Of a stretch of DNA of 64,000 nucleotides, positions 23,701 through 34,995 are shown piece after piece; the first letter of the stretch is position 1; each line of letters begins with the position of its first letter. The notes under the pieces were generated by a model that worked only from the letters and a program-made list of their open reading frames with translations, did not search any database and had not been told where the DNA came from. A program made the position numbers and the translations under genes. The stretch covers positions 90,423 to 154,422 of the forward strand of contig JAPTJF010000102.1 of NCBI GenBank assembly GCA_029339195.1. The letters run 5' to 3'. This DNA is from Micractinium sp. NFX-FRZ. Lineage: Eukaryota; Chlorophyta; Trebouxiophyceae; Chlorellales; Chlorellaceae.

Positions 23701-26084
23701 CGCCTGGACTCGCAGACTGTTGGTTCAAGCAGCGCACCTCATCAACCCCTCCGCACGGCTGCTGACGCATGCATGCCGCCCTTGCCCCCCCAACCCCTCT
23801 CCCTTCTGGCGTGCAGCTGGAGGGCGTGGGCAGTGTCATTGTCATGAACCTGATTTTCTCCTGCTTCAACCTGGCAGGTAAGCTGGGCAGTATCTCTATG
23901 CTTGGCATGCACCTCCATATCGCAAGCGCGTGCTCAGGCACAGACATGTGCTCGGTGCTTGCTGGCAGCAGGGGCGCCATGTGCTGCCGTAAATCTGTGC
24001 CCGGCAGCAGGCAGCAGGGCAGCCGGGAGCAGGGAGAGCGCGCACCACCCCCGCACAACTGACCCGTATCAATGGCCTCATGAACACGGCTTGCTTGCAG
24101 GCAAGCTGGGCGACCGTGCCTGCGATGGCCTCATCCTGAAGCTTCTCTTTGGCGAGCGCGGGCGTGACGCCCTGACGGCTGTGCGGGTACGTCACGCGTG
24201 GCTGGCACATGGGGGCACCTGCCACTGCTGCCGTCATGGTGTGCTGCTGCCACCTGCAGCCTGCTGCACAGCCCGCTTGCCATACGCCTGCCTGCCTGCC
24301 TGTCGTCTCCGCCGTGCATCTATGGGTCCGCCGCCCTGCCTCCGCCTCCAACCTTCCTTCCACCACTGACACTCTTTCCTTCCAAAGCGGAGGAGACGAG
24401 GTAGACGGTGTGCCAACCATTTCGGGATGCCCTCCCGCTTAAGCCCATCGTGTCAGCGCTGCCAGCCTCATCCCTTGCGCCTCCCCCACCCCGCACCTCC
24501 CCCGCCCCCACCCTTTGCTCCTCGCCCGCCTACCATGTCGGCCGTTGCGCCTCCCCCACCGCCTCCAGCAACCCCGCCCCCACCCCTTCAATCTCCCTCC
24601 CCCTCAGGACCACGACGACCGCCACACCGCCGAGGTGTTCACCCAGGTGCTCATGGAGATGTGCTCCATCTTCTCCGCCTCAGCCATCATGTCCCTGGGC
24701 GGCGTGGCCGTGGCGCCCGGCGTCCCGCCAGACCACAAGGGCATCTGGATCAACGCGGCCGCCCAGGTGTGAGCTGGCGCGTGGCGGGAGTGTGCGGAGG
24801 GAAGGGGGCGGCGGTGGGAGCTGGCGCAGTGTGTGCTGTGAAGGGCGCGCTCTGTGACGGGCAGGTGCTTCCCAGGTTTGCTGGATTGGTTCAAGTGGTT
24901 TTGAGTGCAGGCGGGCCGCCACAGCGCTGGTGCTTGGCATGCTGGGCGCGCTGCCACCCGCCACATGTTCTGGACTGGTCGATCCACTGGTTCCTTGGCT
25001 GAGCAGTTGCTGGCCCGAACCCGCCGGCATTGGTCGCAGGCCGCCACCACGATTGTGTTTGGCTTCCTGGGCCTGGTGCTGGAGGGCAAGTACCACCACT
25101 ACGAGTGGGAGAAGAGCTGGCCTAAGTCGATGAAGAGGCTGTCCATTGCCTTCATCGCCATCGCCGTCCTCGGTGGCTCCCAGTGCGTGGGGTGGGGGGG
25201 AGGGAGGGAGATGGAGGGAGGATGGGGAGGGAGGATGGGGGATGGGAGGCGCCCCTCCGGGAGGGCGGCGCATGCACATCATAACAATGACGTCCACATG
25301 GAGCCAGCGGCGGAGCCAGCCAGCACAGGAAGCTTGCGAGACACGGGCGGAGGGGTGCAGCTGCGGCGGGAGCTGTGCACGGCTGTGCTGCATGGATCAG
25401 CTGCACCTGAATGCTATCAGTGCACCGTTGAGCTGCACATGGCCCACGCTGGCTGTGCGCACAGTTGGTGCGCCTGTGTGCCCTGGCTGCGCCCCATCTG
25501 GCCAGTGCCCATCCAACTTCCTGCTTCGAATCGACCCGCCGGTGTCCAGGCTGTGCACCGAGCTTATGTTTGGCTGGCACCTGGCCCTGCAAGCCTGACT
25601 TCCCTCACCCTCGCCCCCTCCCTCCTCCCCCTCCCCTGCCCGCCCCCCAGGCTGTGCATCGAGCTGGTCGGCCTGTTCTGCCCGGTCTACTATGCAGACA
25701 CCGACAAGGTTTTGCTGGAGCAGTGCGACAAGCCCTCGCTCTTCCAGGTAGGCAAGGGGCCTTGCCCTGCACAGGAGGCACGCTTCCTTCAACCTGCGCG
25801 CCTGACCCTTTTGCCTCCCTTCCGGCCCATCACCTCTGTTTGCCAAGCGCTTGCTTGGAGCTGAGGAGCACACGTGTCTGCCCTCCCTCGCCGGTGCCGG
25901 CACAGGCCATCACCTGTTCCTCACCATCTCCTGCAGTTGATCAATGCAACACAACAGGCGCTAAGGCGTGGCCATCCCTTGATGCCCCCTGCAGGCCATC
26001 ACTTTCTCGTCTGCCAACCGCTTCAAGATGGTGGGCGACTTCTTCAATGTCACTCAGGGCGTGGATGGCGTCAACCAGTACTGA
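20743..26084 (+). CDS. Polytopic membrane protein of unknown family
   Basis: Twelve exons in consistent phase: 20743-21156, 21534-21693, 22032-22163, 22426-22567, 23077-23201, 23519-23604, 23817-23877, 24101-24186, 24608-24766, 25040-25182, 25651-25747, 25995-26084; 564 residues. The first 100 residues are hydrophilic (Arg/Pro/Ala-rich, cytosolic-looking), followed by about ten hydrophobic segments, such as MLIPVCWLSALFFAVFAAL, VWWLLYWSVYNSWVSVFPI, MFFCWPLLYSCCYGRFLLL and TTIVFGFLGLVLEG. Charged loops include LGDRACDGLILKLLFGERG and HHYEWEKSWPKSMKR. The tail TFSSANRFKMVGDFF is soluble. No signal peptide is obvious. I do not recognise the family; there is no transporter signature. Intron 7 (23605-23816) starts with GC. 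The gene shares a promoter with VPS36. The model is well supported by exon phases; function is open. Confidence 0.85.
21157..21300 (+). repeat. Tandem duplication at the 5' end of intron 1 of the membrane protein gene
   Basis: After the donor GTGGGTGGG come two near-identical units of roughly 60-65 bp, each with a GTGGGTGGGTGGGAGGGC start, CAACTTGGTTGGGGTGCAGG in the middle and GCGGGGCTG at the end. A third GGTGGGTGG start follows. Confidence 0.85.
21757..21784. repeat. CA dinucleotide microsatellite
   Basis: About a dozen CA units lie in intron 2 of the membrane protein gene, close to GGGCA repeats at its donor end. Confidence 0.85.
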
Positions 26085-27134
26085 GACATCTGCAGGCCAG
26101 CCCGGGAGCGCTTGCACCTGCCCCAGACAGCCCGGTAGCTTGCATCTGCGCAGGCAGCCCGGGAGAGCGCTGCTGCATTGCGGCCGCAGCTCAGCCAGCG
26201 AGCAGGCGCATGCCTCCCAGGGGCTGTGCAGGGGCAGGGCAGGCCAGGCATGGGGTAGCTGCGGCCGGAGGCGCCACGTCAGCCGCGCTCCCAGACCCTC
26301 TTGAAAGGGTGCTATGAGCGCCCCGGCTATGTGCGCTGACTTGCCCATACACCTGTTGGCCCAGCCAGCTGGAGCAGCGGCACTATCCACCCCCCAAAAC
26401 TCTAAACTCTTTGCACTCCGACCGACATGCACATTACCAATATGCACCACTGCCCACCACTCTGCCGCGTGTCCAGCCTGCCGCCTTGTTTGGCAGGCGG
26501 ACAGCGGCACCCACTTCCAAACAGCGTCATTCCATGGTATTTGGCCCTGTGTTGTCCGCGTGTCACAATATCTGCACCCTCCAAGCCATGCTAATTCTTT
26601 GTCACTGCATGAGACGCTGACACTACATGACATCCAGTTGTGCATCCTTGGGTAATGCATACAAGCTTTGGCTGGCGGGTGCTGGCGGTCTGCCTGAACT
26701 TGCACACCTCCGCCAGCAGCCGCCCGGCCAGCTGCTGTGCAAATCACGCATGCACATCACACCGCCGGCGGCGGTGTGTCTTGTAACCGGTGCTTGGGTT
26801 GCAAATTCTGTCCTGTAAAGACAAACCAGACTGGCATGTTTCAAGCAGGCCGACAAACGACGGCGCCAGATACACGGTGTGCGTGAGGTGGTGAAGTTAT
26901 GTCGGGACGGGGTAGCAGGAGCTGGGGTAGCAGGAGAACGAATCAGGTGCAGAAGTGCTAGAATTCAGTGTGCAAAAGGGATTCCACGCGGACTGTGTGA
27001 CCGTGTGTGCTGATGTGGGGGCCCAAGGCGAGGAGAGCAGGGGCTCTGGACAAGTGCCAGCCTGGCGGAGAGACGGGGGCTGGGTGTAGCAGCTGCAGCT
27101 TGCCAGCTGGCGCTCGCCTCGTCAGCTCCCACTC
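26085..27134. other. Convergent intergenic region membrane protein / pfkB kinase
   Basis: About 1 kb without a recognised gene. It contains AG-GCAGCCCGG(GA) direct repeats near 26094-26170 just behind the stop codon. The part from 26400 to 26650 is less GC-rich than the coding regions. Only shadow ORFs are present. Confidence 0.5.
26782..26818 (+). terminator. Candidate TGTAA polyadenylation motifs of the membrane protein gene
   Basis: TGTAA occurs at 26782-26786 and 26814-26818, about 700 bp behind the stop. TGTAA is the usual green-algal polyadenylation signal; assignment to this gene is inference. Confidence 0.35.
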
Positions 27135-30100
27135 TCATTCGCTGTCCATAGATGATAAGCTGCAATGAAGCACCTGCAGCGCGTCCCTGTGCCGTCCGTC
27201 TGCGCAGTCGGGCACTGCCGACTGCAGCAGCGACAGCACTTGGTCGGCGCGCGCCACGTTGCGCCCCGCGCCCTGCCCCATTGCCGTGGCTGCACCCACC
27301 GCGTTGGCCAGAGCCATGACCGCTGGAATGCTGTGCCCCCGCGTGAAGCCCAGCACCACTGCCGCTGCAAAGGAGTCGCCGCATCCGACTGCGAGCGTGC
27401 GGGGGGGGGGGGGGGAGAGGGGGGGGGGGCAGGCAGGAGCGTGAGCGCTGGGCGGGCACAAGGGACGCCCTTCCCGCTGCTGCACTGCGCAGGTGTGGCC
27501 CCAGCTTGGGCTGCTGGCCAGACAGGGCTGCCTGCCCGCCCTACCACGTCTGGTCCAAGGTCACGCTGCCCGGAGCAGAACTGCTTCACCTTGAACTGCG
27601 TGGCACTCCGCCACGGCCACAGCAGCAGCACGCTTTACCAGGCCCCTCACCGTGCACGGCAGCACCCCATCACCACGCACACGCGTATGCAAGCCCGGGA
27701 GAGGGCGGGCACAGCGGCCAGCAGCAGTAGGCATGCAGCTATACGGGGAGGAGGGCAACCCCTGATCGCACAGCCCGCGCACCTGTGTCCCGCACGTCGA
27801 CCCGCAGCGCCTGCTGCCGGTACACCGCATCCGCCTGGCTGCGCGACGCCAGAATCGCGCCCTCCGCCCCCCGCTTGATCACGCACCACTCGGTGCGCGC
27901 CCCCGGCCGCCCCAGCACCCACGCCGCCTGCTGCTCCGCCGCTGCCAGCCCGCCTGTCACTGCCACCGCCTCGTCTTCTGTCATCAGAACAACATCGGCT
28001 GCATCCAGCATGGCCTGCAGGGCTGCCTTGCGGGGGCCCTCAGAGAAGGTCCAAGACCGCGGGCCTGCAGGCCAGGCAGAGGGCAGTACGCAGGGGGAAA
28101 GCAGCGGTGAAGCCTGGGGCTGGCACGGGCAGGCACAGTTCGCATGGGCAGGGCGCGGTGCAAAGGGCACGTGGCACAGCGGCGCCCCTGCAACCAAACA
28201 ACACACGGCGCTGGTGAGCAGTGCTGTCCCTTCCTGCAAGCAAGGTTGGACCCTCTCCTTCGGCCAAACAGCAGCAGCAACCGCTCCCTCCCTCGTGTGC
28301 TGGCCCCGCTCCCCTGCCTGGAGGCCAAGCAGCTGCGCTTCGCCCACGCACCCCCAGCTGTGGACCCCTGCATTGCCAACCCCCGCACCACCAGCTGCAT
28401 GTGTCTCACGCACCTGGGTCGAAGAACACCGCTGCGCCCGACGCTTGCGCTGTGCGCGCTGCCTGCAGCACCGCCTCCGCCGGCAGCTCATCAAACACAA
28501 ACCCCTGCATGCACCGTCAGCAGGGCGGGGGATCGGCTGAGCAACACCTCCCCGCCAATGTGCAATGGCGAGCTTCAGCGGCCATGGGCACCCAGCCCCG
28601 GTGCCAGCGGGCAAGCGACAACTGTGCACAAGGGGCTAGCGCAAGGCGCCAACCTTGCGGCGCGCCCTTGAGCCCAACAGGAACCCACACCGCCCTCACA
28701 TTGATGAAGAGCGCCTCCGTGCTCTGCAGCACCTGCGCCACACCTTGCGGCAGCGGGGCGCGCGCCCCCACAAAGGGCAGCAGCGGCCAGGGCCCAAAGT
28801 CGTAGCGGCTGCAGGAGAAAGGGGGAGGTGCGGACAGGAGGAGGAAGGTGATGAGGAGAGGCCAAGTAAGGCAGGGAAGGCGGCCGGGTGGGGGGCGCAA
28901 GCAGGCCGGCACAGTCGTGCAGAGGAGGGGAGCATGCAACAAGCTGGGAGGTGAAGAGCCACCCTAAGCAGTATTCTGCAGTGTTCCTACCCTGATCCTA
29001 CCCCATAGAAACCCAGCTGCCTCCCTGGCCGCACACAGCTACAGCAGCAGCCCACTTGGCCCCTACCGCACCTGCAGAAAGCGTGCTTGCCTCCAGGCGC
29101 CACCAGCACAAAGCACAGCAGCGTCTGGTCCTGTTCAGACGACAGCTCCTGCACTGCCACCGGCTCCACATTCCGCACGCCCTCCGCCTGGGCAAGCACC
29201 AATGGCAGGCGCAGAGGAGGCAGCGGTCAGACAGCAGAAGCGGACATCAAATGGGGCACAGGCAGCAGAAGCAAGAGGTCACCAGCGGCAAGTATGCAGC
29301 CTGCCAAGGAGCTTGCCAGGATGGCACGGCCTGGCTGCTGACGTGCGGCTATCGGCCCGGCCAGTAGGGCAGCGGCGAAGCCATGCGTACACGGCGGGCC
29401 CAGCACCCAGCTGCAGCGCACCCCAGGGTCTTGCAGCAGCCCTGCCCTCACCTGCAGCACGTCCCGCATGTAGGTGCCATAGATGTCTTGTCCCTGCAGA
29501 GCCGAGAGAACGACATGGAGCCACAACTTTAGCTGCAGCTCCCTGTGGGGGCACAGTGCCCCCGCAGTGCAGCTACTGGCTCGGCCGCACAACCTGCATC
29601 CCTGAGGAATGCATCCTTAGCTGCGGGCCCCACCTTCATGGCACCCTTCTTCACCGTCCATTGCTGGCGCCGTCATCGCCGACGGCTGCACCCAGCACCC
29701 AGCACCTGTTGCCACCTGACCCACATGCGCCCCTCCCGTGCCTGCGCTCGTGCCCCACTCACCAGATGGCCCACCGAGGCGGTGCGCAGGCCCAAACGGG
29801 AGGCTGCAATGAGGAAGTTGGTGTTCCCTGCAGTGTGCAGGCAGGCATATGATGTACAGTGGATGCCCCTTTTAGTGGGGGGCAAAGGAAGAGGTCCTTG
29901 TGAGTGCATGCAGGCCCCTGGCTGAGCAGCCTGCGGCATTACCCTGGCATGGAGTAGTGCAGTGCGAGCTCAGAACGCTGGCATTGTCAGACTGCAGGAC
30001 CTACCTCCGACCTCCCACTGCTCCACCGGCGGCGGCTGCGCCGTCAGCTGCTGCAGCAGCGCCTGGCGCGTCTCGGCGTCGGCAGGCGGCAGCTCCCCCA

Positions 30101-30637
30101 TCTCCACCACTATGTCCACGCACAGGTTGCTGCACCCAGGAAACCAATCCGAGCGGTGCATCACAGCAGGGAGGAGGCATGGATGAAGGACGTGAAGTGC
30201 GGAGACTGGCCGCGAGAGGGCAGCAAACGAGCGTGGGCAGCAGGGGAGGGACAAGGCTGTCGGTTCCGGTTGACCGAGTGCCCGACTCAAAGGCAGCGCT
30301 CGCAAATTTCCTGCCGAAAGCTCACACACCCAGGGCACGCATCCATGCCACATCGCACTGCGCACCTGAGCGCCACCACATCGAACTGCTTGCGCCGCAC
30401 CCACCCCGCCAGCGCCTGGCCGGCGCTGGCGGCAGCGGCGGCGTCAGTAGAGAGTGCTGCCCGCTCCGCCTCTGGGGCAGCGCAGCACCGCACACGTCGA
30501 GAAGACGCCGTGCAACCACGGTGCTGGCTGACGGGCCGTCGACACTCGCTGCCATAATAGCTTGAGCGGCCGGCGACTGGCGGCAGGCACTGTAGCCGGG
30601 CCTGCGCCGCAGCCTGCATGTGCACTGCCAGTAGCAT
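27135..30637 (-). CDS. pfkB-family carbohydrate kinase, probably organellar
   Basis: ATP-dependent sugar kinase of the ribokinase/pfkB fold. Exons on the minus strand: 30366-30637, 30005-30129, 29763-29827, 29452-29493, 29072-29187, 28700-28808, 28414-28504, 27783-28064, 27135-27388; 451 residues, phases consistent. Residues 1-70 are Arg/Ser/Ala-rich and lack acids at the very start, fitting a chloroplast or mitochondrial presequence. Core motifs: FDVVALSNLCVDIVVEM, GGNTNFLIAASRLGL, GQDIYGTYMRDVLQ, FVFDELPAEAVLQAA, VFFDPGPRSWTF, ADVVLMTEDEAVAVTGG and DTVGCGDSFAAAVVLGFTRG, with the catalytic Asp at about 372, then ANAVGAATAMGQGAGRNVA. The family in plants with NLCVDIV and FFDPGPR (At4g28706 type, from memory) has no settled substrate, so none is assigned. 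Start: first ATG of the presequence exon. Divergent from GPC1. Confidence 0.9.
27400..27429. repeat. Long G-run at the intron acceptor side of the kinase gene
   Basis: Two runs of about 14 and 10 G on the plus strand flank a short GAGA, just inside the intron 27389-27782. On the sense (minus) strand they form the polyC tract in front of the CTCGCAG acceptor. Confidence 0.8.
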
Positions 30638-30933
30638 GGAGCTGCGAGTTGCCACCAGGCTTGCAGGCGGGTCAGCGTTACAACAATATGCGGGAGCAGA
30701 ATGTTTTGGGCGTGCGATGCGGGTTGGGGCACTCTATGTGCGAAAAGGTGGCGGTCGGAACCCTTGCTCCATAGCCCGTGCACTGCAACTTTTCCGGCCC
30801 CAGCAGGCCTGCTGCGGCATGCTGGCCAGCAGTGCAGCAGGCGCATGAAAGCAAGGGGAGCCTGGTTCGAAGGGTATACTTCTTCGATTGCCGAAATTGT
30901 GCTTGCCGATTGACCTCCGACAAGCATACTCAC
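30638..30933. promoter_or_regulatory. Divergent promoter region pfkB kinase / GPC1
   Basis: The 296 bp between two divergent ATGs are less GC-rich than the flanks, with AACAATATGCGGGAGCAG near 30679 and ATACTTCTTCGATTGCCG near 30884. No TATA-like box was identified. Confidence 0.5.
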
Positions 30934-33900
30934 ATGGCTGCCCAGGTAAGGGCTTTCTGTGCGGAAAGGACTTGCGCCCCTCTCTGCCCTTCTTGCAACG
31001 AGTCAGGATGTTGAGTGTCAACGCAGCAGCGGTGCCGGCGCCTCTGTGCTGTTGTGTTCGGCACCCCTGCACGCCCCCGCCGCCTCCGCTGTTTCCGACC
31101 CCCTGCCCCGCTCCGCTGGTGCCCGCAGCACCGCACGCCTGACCTGCCTCCTCCCTCTGCCCGCCCCTCATGCACTTCACCACCACTGCAGCAGGGCGCA
31201 GCGGCGGCTGCGGCGTCACCGCTCTCCCGCCAGGCCACGCTGCTCCGCCGCCTGGAGAGCGCCTCTCATGGGCTGCAGCGCCGGCTGACCCCGATGGTGG
31301 GGGCAATGGATCAGGTTATGGACGAGATGACGATCCTGCTGGACCCCGGGGCCATTGACGAGGCGCTGCAGAAGCAGGAGCCCTCAGAGGTGCGGCGGGG
31401 GCACTGATGCGGCCGGCCGCCAAGGTCGACTAGCTTCCGAGGGGAAGGGGTGTGTGGCTGGCGGCGGGGCGCGGCCCCTTGGCTGCAAGAGCCGGCCTGC
31501 TTGCAGGCACACGAAAGCAGCACAGCGCACGGGTGTGGCATGCCTTTTCTTTGTACCACTGCGCACCGTCCGAGACATGCCCCGCACCCGGCCTCCCCGG
31601 CGCCTCGGTCTTACCCCTGCTGCAGGCGCCGGCCTCCCCGGCGTCCACCGCGGTGGCGGCGGCGCAGCAGGAGGCGCAGCTGCAGACCCTGGGGGGACGG
31701 CTGATCGACCCAACCAAGGTCATGCTGCAAGACAAGATGGCCTTTGTGGTTGGTGAGCGCTGCCTGCACACTCTGTGGCCGGATTGCATGCCGATGGCTG
31801 CCGACGGCCCAGTGGCTCGCTTGATTGCGATCAAAGGCGGCAGCCCCGCTGCCATGTCTGGTTGGGAGGCAGCATGCTGCGCCCGACGTTTTTGCGTTCA
31901 TTTGGGGGTCGTGCTGAACCACAGCACTGCCTGCCTAAGGTGCAGGTGGGCCGTGGGCGTGGCATGGCAGCTGGTCGGCGACAGAGCTGCCTGTGCGTGC
32001 GCCGGACTTGCGCATTAGGTGTGTGCTGGGCTGACGCGTCATGACGCCGCTTGCCCTCATCATGCCTTCCCCCGCAGGCGTGGTCAACGTGTGCCTCACC
32101 GCCTTCTGGGTGGGCCGCTGGCCTCAGACCTACCACTACTTTTGGGGTGTCAAGGATCTGGTCCTCTTCTCCCTGCGCTTCCTCGTCTACAAGAAGCAGG
32201 GCATGCACTACATGTGGGTGCGGCGAGGATGCGGGTGCTGCAAAATATGGGTGCTGCGAGATGCGGGTGCACACTGCATGTGGGTGCACACGACGTGTGC
32301 GTGTGCGAAATGCGCTGGCAAGGCCGGGGGCGTGAGGCGCGTGGCGCGCGCCCAGCAGCCCCCTGCTAAACACCCCTTGACCCTGCACCCCTGCCTGCGC
32401 AGGATGCTGGAGTACTGCTACACCGCCAACCTGGTGGCTTTCTACTACCTCTTCTTCTGCCCACAGAGCGCCGTGCTGCGCAGGGTGGGTGGGCGTGTGG
32501 GCGTGTGCCGGCAGCAGGATCACACGTGGCGTGGGCAGCCTGGCCCCTTGGCAGGTGGCAGATGGGCAAGTGGGGCGCAATACATCCTGCTTGCGCCAGG
32601 AAATGTGTGCCCAAGTGCTCAACATCTGGACCTGCCAGGGGGCCGCAGAGAGCTGCAGCGGTGTGGCCAGGCGTCGCGGCTTGCATCCCGCTCCGCACCC
32701 ACCACCCGCTGTTACCACTGCCCACCCTGCCGCAGTTCTCTTTTGCCATCATGTCAGACCCGCTCATGTGGAGCATCGTGGCCATGCGCAACAGCCTGGG
32801 TGGGTGGCTGCAGCAGGGCTGGGGCAGCTCTGGGCGGCATGCCAGCCGGGGCGCGCCTGGTCCCTCCCCTTTGGCAGCGGACGGCGACCGCCGCACTGTC
32901 CTTGCCTTCCCCTCCCCCCTGCCTGCAGTGTTTCATGATGGAGAGAAGGTGACGACCCTGATGATGCACTCCAGCCCAGCGCTGTCGGCCTGGTGAGAGG
33001 GGCAGGTCGGGCGCCTGTTTGTGCGACGACAGGGCGCATACAAGCCGGAGGCCAGCCGCTGTTGCTGCCGCCCTCACCACGCACGCCCACCCCCCAACCT
33101 TTGCTTCTTGCATGCACGCAAGTCTGGCACCGCGGGGCGCGCCTCACCTTAAGCCCGCAATCCCGCAGGTGCATGAGGTGGTACCCCCGCCCCGAGTGGA
33201 CCGCCAGCATGGCGCCAGATCAGCTGGCCGACTGGAACAGCGCCAGCTGGCTGCAGATGGCCATCCTGCCGGCGGCCCTCAACCTCGCCTGGGTGGGTGC
33301 CTGCCCAGCACAGGGTGCATTGGCGTGGCCCATGCAGGGTGCATCAGCTCGCACCGTGCAGGGTGCACCCGTTTGGCCCGCCCCATGCCTCAGTTGACCC
33401 GCCCCATGCCTAAGCGCTGGACCCTCCTGTTGCGGCGCCCACGCCCTGTTCATTTGGTTGGTGTTCCCTTGAACCAAGCATGGCTGACATTGGGCATTAA
33501 GTGGCTTCACCACCTGTGCAGGTGGCGGTGTACTACCTGATCATCTTTGTGGCGGTGAACAAGCGCATCCAGCAGAGGGGCTACCAGAACATGTGAGGGG
33601 GCAGGGGGTGAACGAGCGCATGCAGCAGAGGGACTGTCAAAACATGTGAGGGGGCAGGGGGTGAACGAACCCATACAGCAAGGGGGCTACCAAAATGGTG
33701 TGAGGGGCAGGGGGTGAACGAGCGCATGCAGCAGAGGGACTGTCAAAACAAGTAAGGGGCAGGAAGGATGCCCGTTTTTCCTGGACATGCCGAGGGTGTG
33801 GGCAAGTGCCATGCCTGCGAGTGTGACAAAAACGGAGGAGGGACGAAGTATAAACTTGGAGGCACCAGCGCCAGCAACACATGCATCATCGCGCCTGCCC

Positions 33901-34995
33901 CCCTGCCAGGTTCACTGCCATGGTCACTCGCCCGTCCGCCCGGAAGAGTGCGCTGGCCAAGCTGGTGCTGTCGGTTCCGCAGCCGCTGCAGCCGCTCTTC
34001 TACCTGTGGTGGGTGGCTGGGTGGATTGATTAGGGTTTAGGGTGTTGCCACTGCGCCGCTCGTCTACCTGTGGTGGGTGGCTGGGTGGGTGGCTGGGTGG
34101 GGCAGTGTGCCCAGCTGACGCTGCCAGCACCGCAGCCGCTGCAGCCGCTCTTCTGCCTGTGGTGGGTGGCTGGGTGGGTTTGGGGTTAGTTAGGGTTTAG
34201 CGTTTTGCCACTGCGCCGCTCTTTTACCTGTGGTGGGTGGTTGGGTGGGTGGTTGGCTGATTAGTTAGGTTTTAGGGTGTTGCCACTGCGCCTCTCATCT
34301 ACCTGTGGTGCGTGGCTGGGTTGCTGGGTGGGGAGGCAGTGTGTCCAGCTGACTCTGCCAGCACCGCCGCTGCTGCAGCTGTTTCCTCTACCTGTGGTGG
34401 AAGGGTGGGTGGCGGGAGAGCAAGCATGCGTGCGCATGCAGTGATGCTGTCAACAACGCAGGTGCCGCAACCCACTTGCATACCCCTTCACCCTGCACCA
34501 GCCCCCACCCTTGCATCCCGGCTCTGCCTTCCCGCAAAGCCCTGCAGCAGGCGCCTCCCTCCCCTCAGTGCCCTTCCCCTCCCCCCGTCCTGCCCCCGCA
34601 GCAGGCGCCTCCCTTCCCTCAGTGCCCTCCCCCTCCCCCTGCCCCGCCCCCGCAGCATCCACACCTTTGCATCCTGGCTCAGCCTGGTGCCCACCAAGAT
34701 CTGGTTCGACTCGTACTGGGCGCACACCGCCATTGTGTGCGCCATCCTGCTGGTATCGGTGTGGAACGGAGCCACCTTCTACTTCCGGGCAAGCCGCTGC
34801 TGCTTCCGTTGCTGCCGGCCCTCTGCGTGGTGCAAAGAAGGCGGTCTGAGGTGGGTCCTGCCGGAAGCAGGTGCTAACAAGGAAGAAGGTGCTGACAACT
34901 TATTTCTCCGCCTGCCGCAGGTGTTTGCCAAGAAGCTGATGCGGGAGGAGGCCGAGCGGCAGCAGGCAGCGACGGAGGCAAAGAAGGCGGAGTGA
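30934..34995 (+). CDS. GPC1: Glycerophosphocholine acyltransferase GPC1 (DUF2838 family)
   Basis: Polytopic membrane acyltransferase that acylates glycerophosphocholine to lyso-PC, part of the phosphatidylcholine remodelling route (yeast Gpc1 and plant homologues). Exons: 30934-30945, 31192-31389, 31626-31752, 32078-32213, 32403-32484, 32736-32799, 32929-32992, 33169-33292, 33522-33592, 33910-34008, 34656-34788, 34921-34995; 394 residues. A soluble N terminus (LGGRLIDPTKVMLQDKMAFVVG) precedes about eight membrane segments. Family motifs: WPQTYHYFWGVKDLVLFSLR, MLEYCYTANLVAFYYLFFCP, DPLMWSIVAMRNSLVFHDGE with KVTTLMMHSSPALSAW and CMRWYPRP. The core RNSLVFHDxxKVTSxxxHxxP is diagnostic. First exon is only 12 nt (MAAQ). 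The last intron, 34789-34920, starts with GC and is a multiple of three without stops, so retention would add 44 residues. The acceptor at 31192 or 31195 is ambiguous by one Gln. Confidence 0.92.
33603..33757 (+). repeat. Three tandem copies of a GPC1 exon end inside the following intron
   Basis: The exon end GTGAACAAGCGCATCCAGCA... plus donor GTGAGG (to 33598) is followed by three diverged copies at about 33610-33650, 33660-33705 and 33713-33757. Each has GTGAACGA, CAGCA, and a GTGAGG or GTAAGG donor-like end. They are separated by GGGGCAGGGG. Confidence 0.9.
33985..34404 (+). repeat. Five tandem copies of another GPC1 exon-donor junction
   Basis: The junction CTACCTGTG/GTGGGTGG at 34000-34016 recurs at about 34065-34080, 34154-34169, 34225-34240, 34301-34316 and 34389-34404 within the intron 34009-34655. 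Some copies include CCGCAGCCGCTGCAGCCGCT of the exon. Copies are spaced about 75-90 bp apart. Confidence 0.92.

Noticed and set aside
30287..30655. Upstream GTG start for the pfkB kinase
   Set aside because: The frame extends six codons beyond the ATG at 30635-30637 only by using a GTG; the ATG is the normal start.
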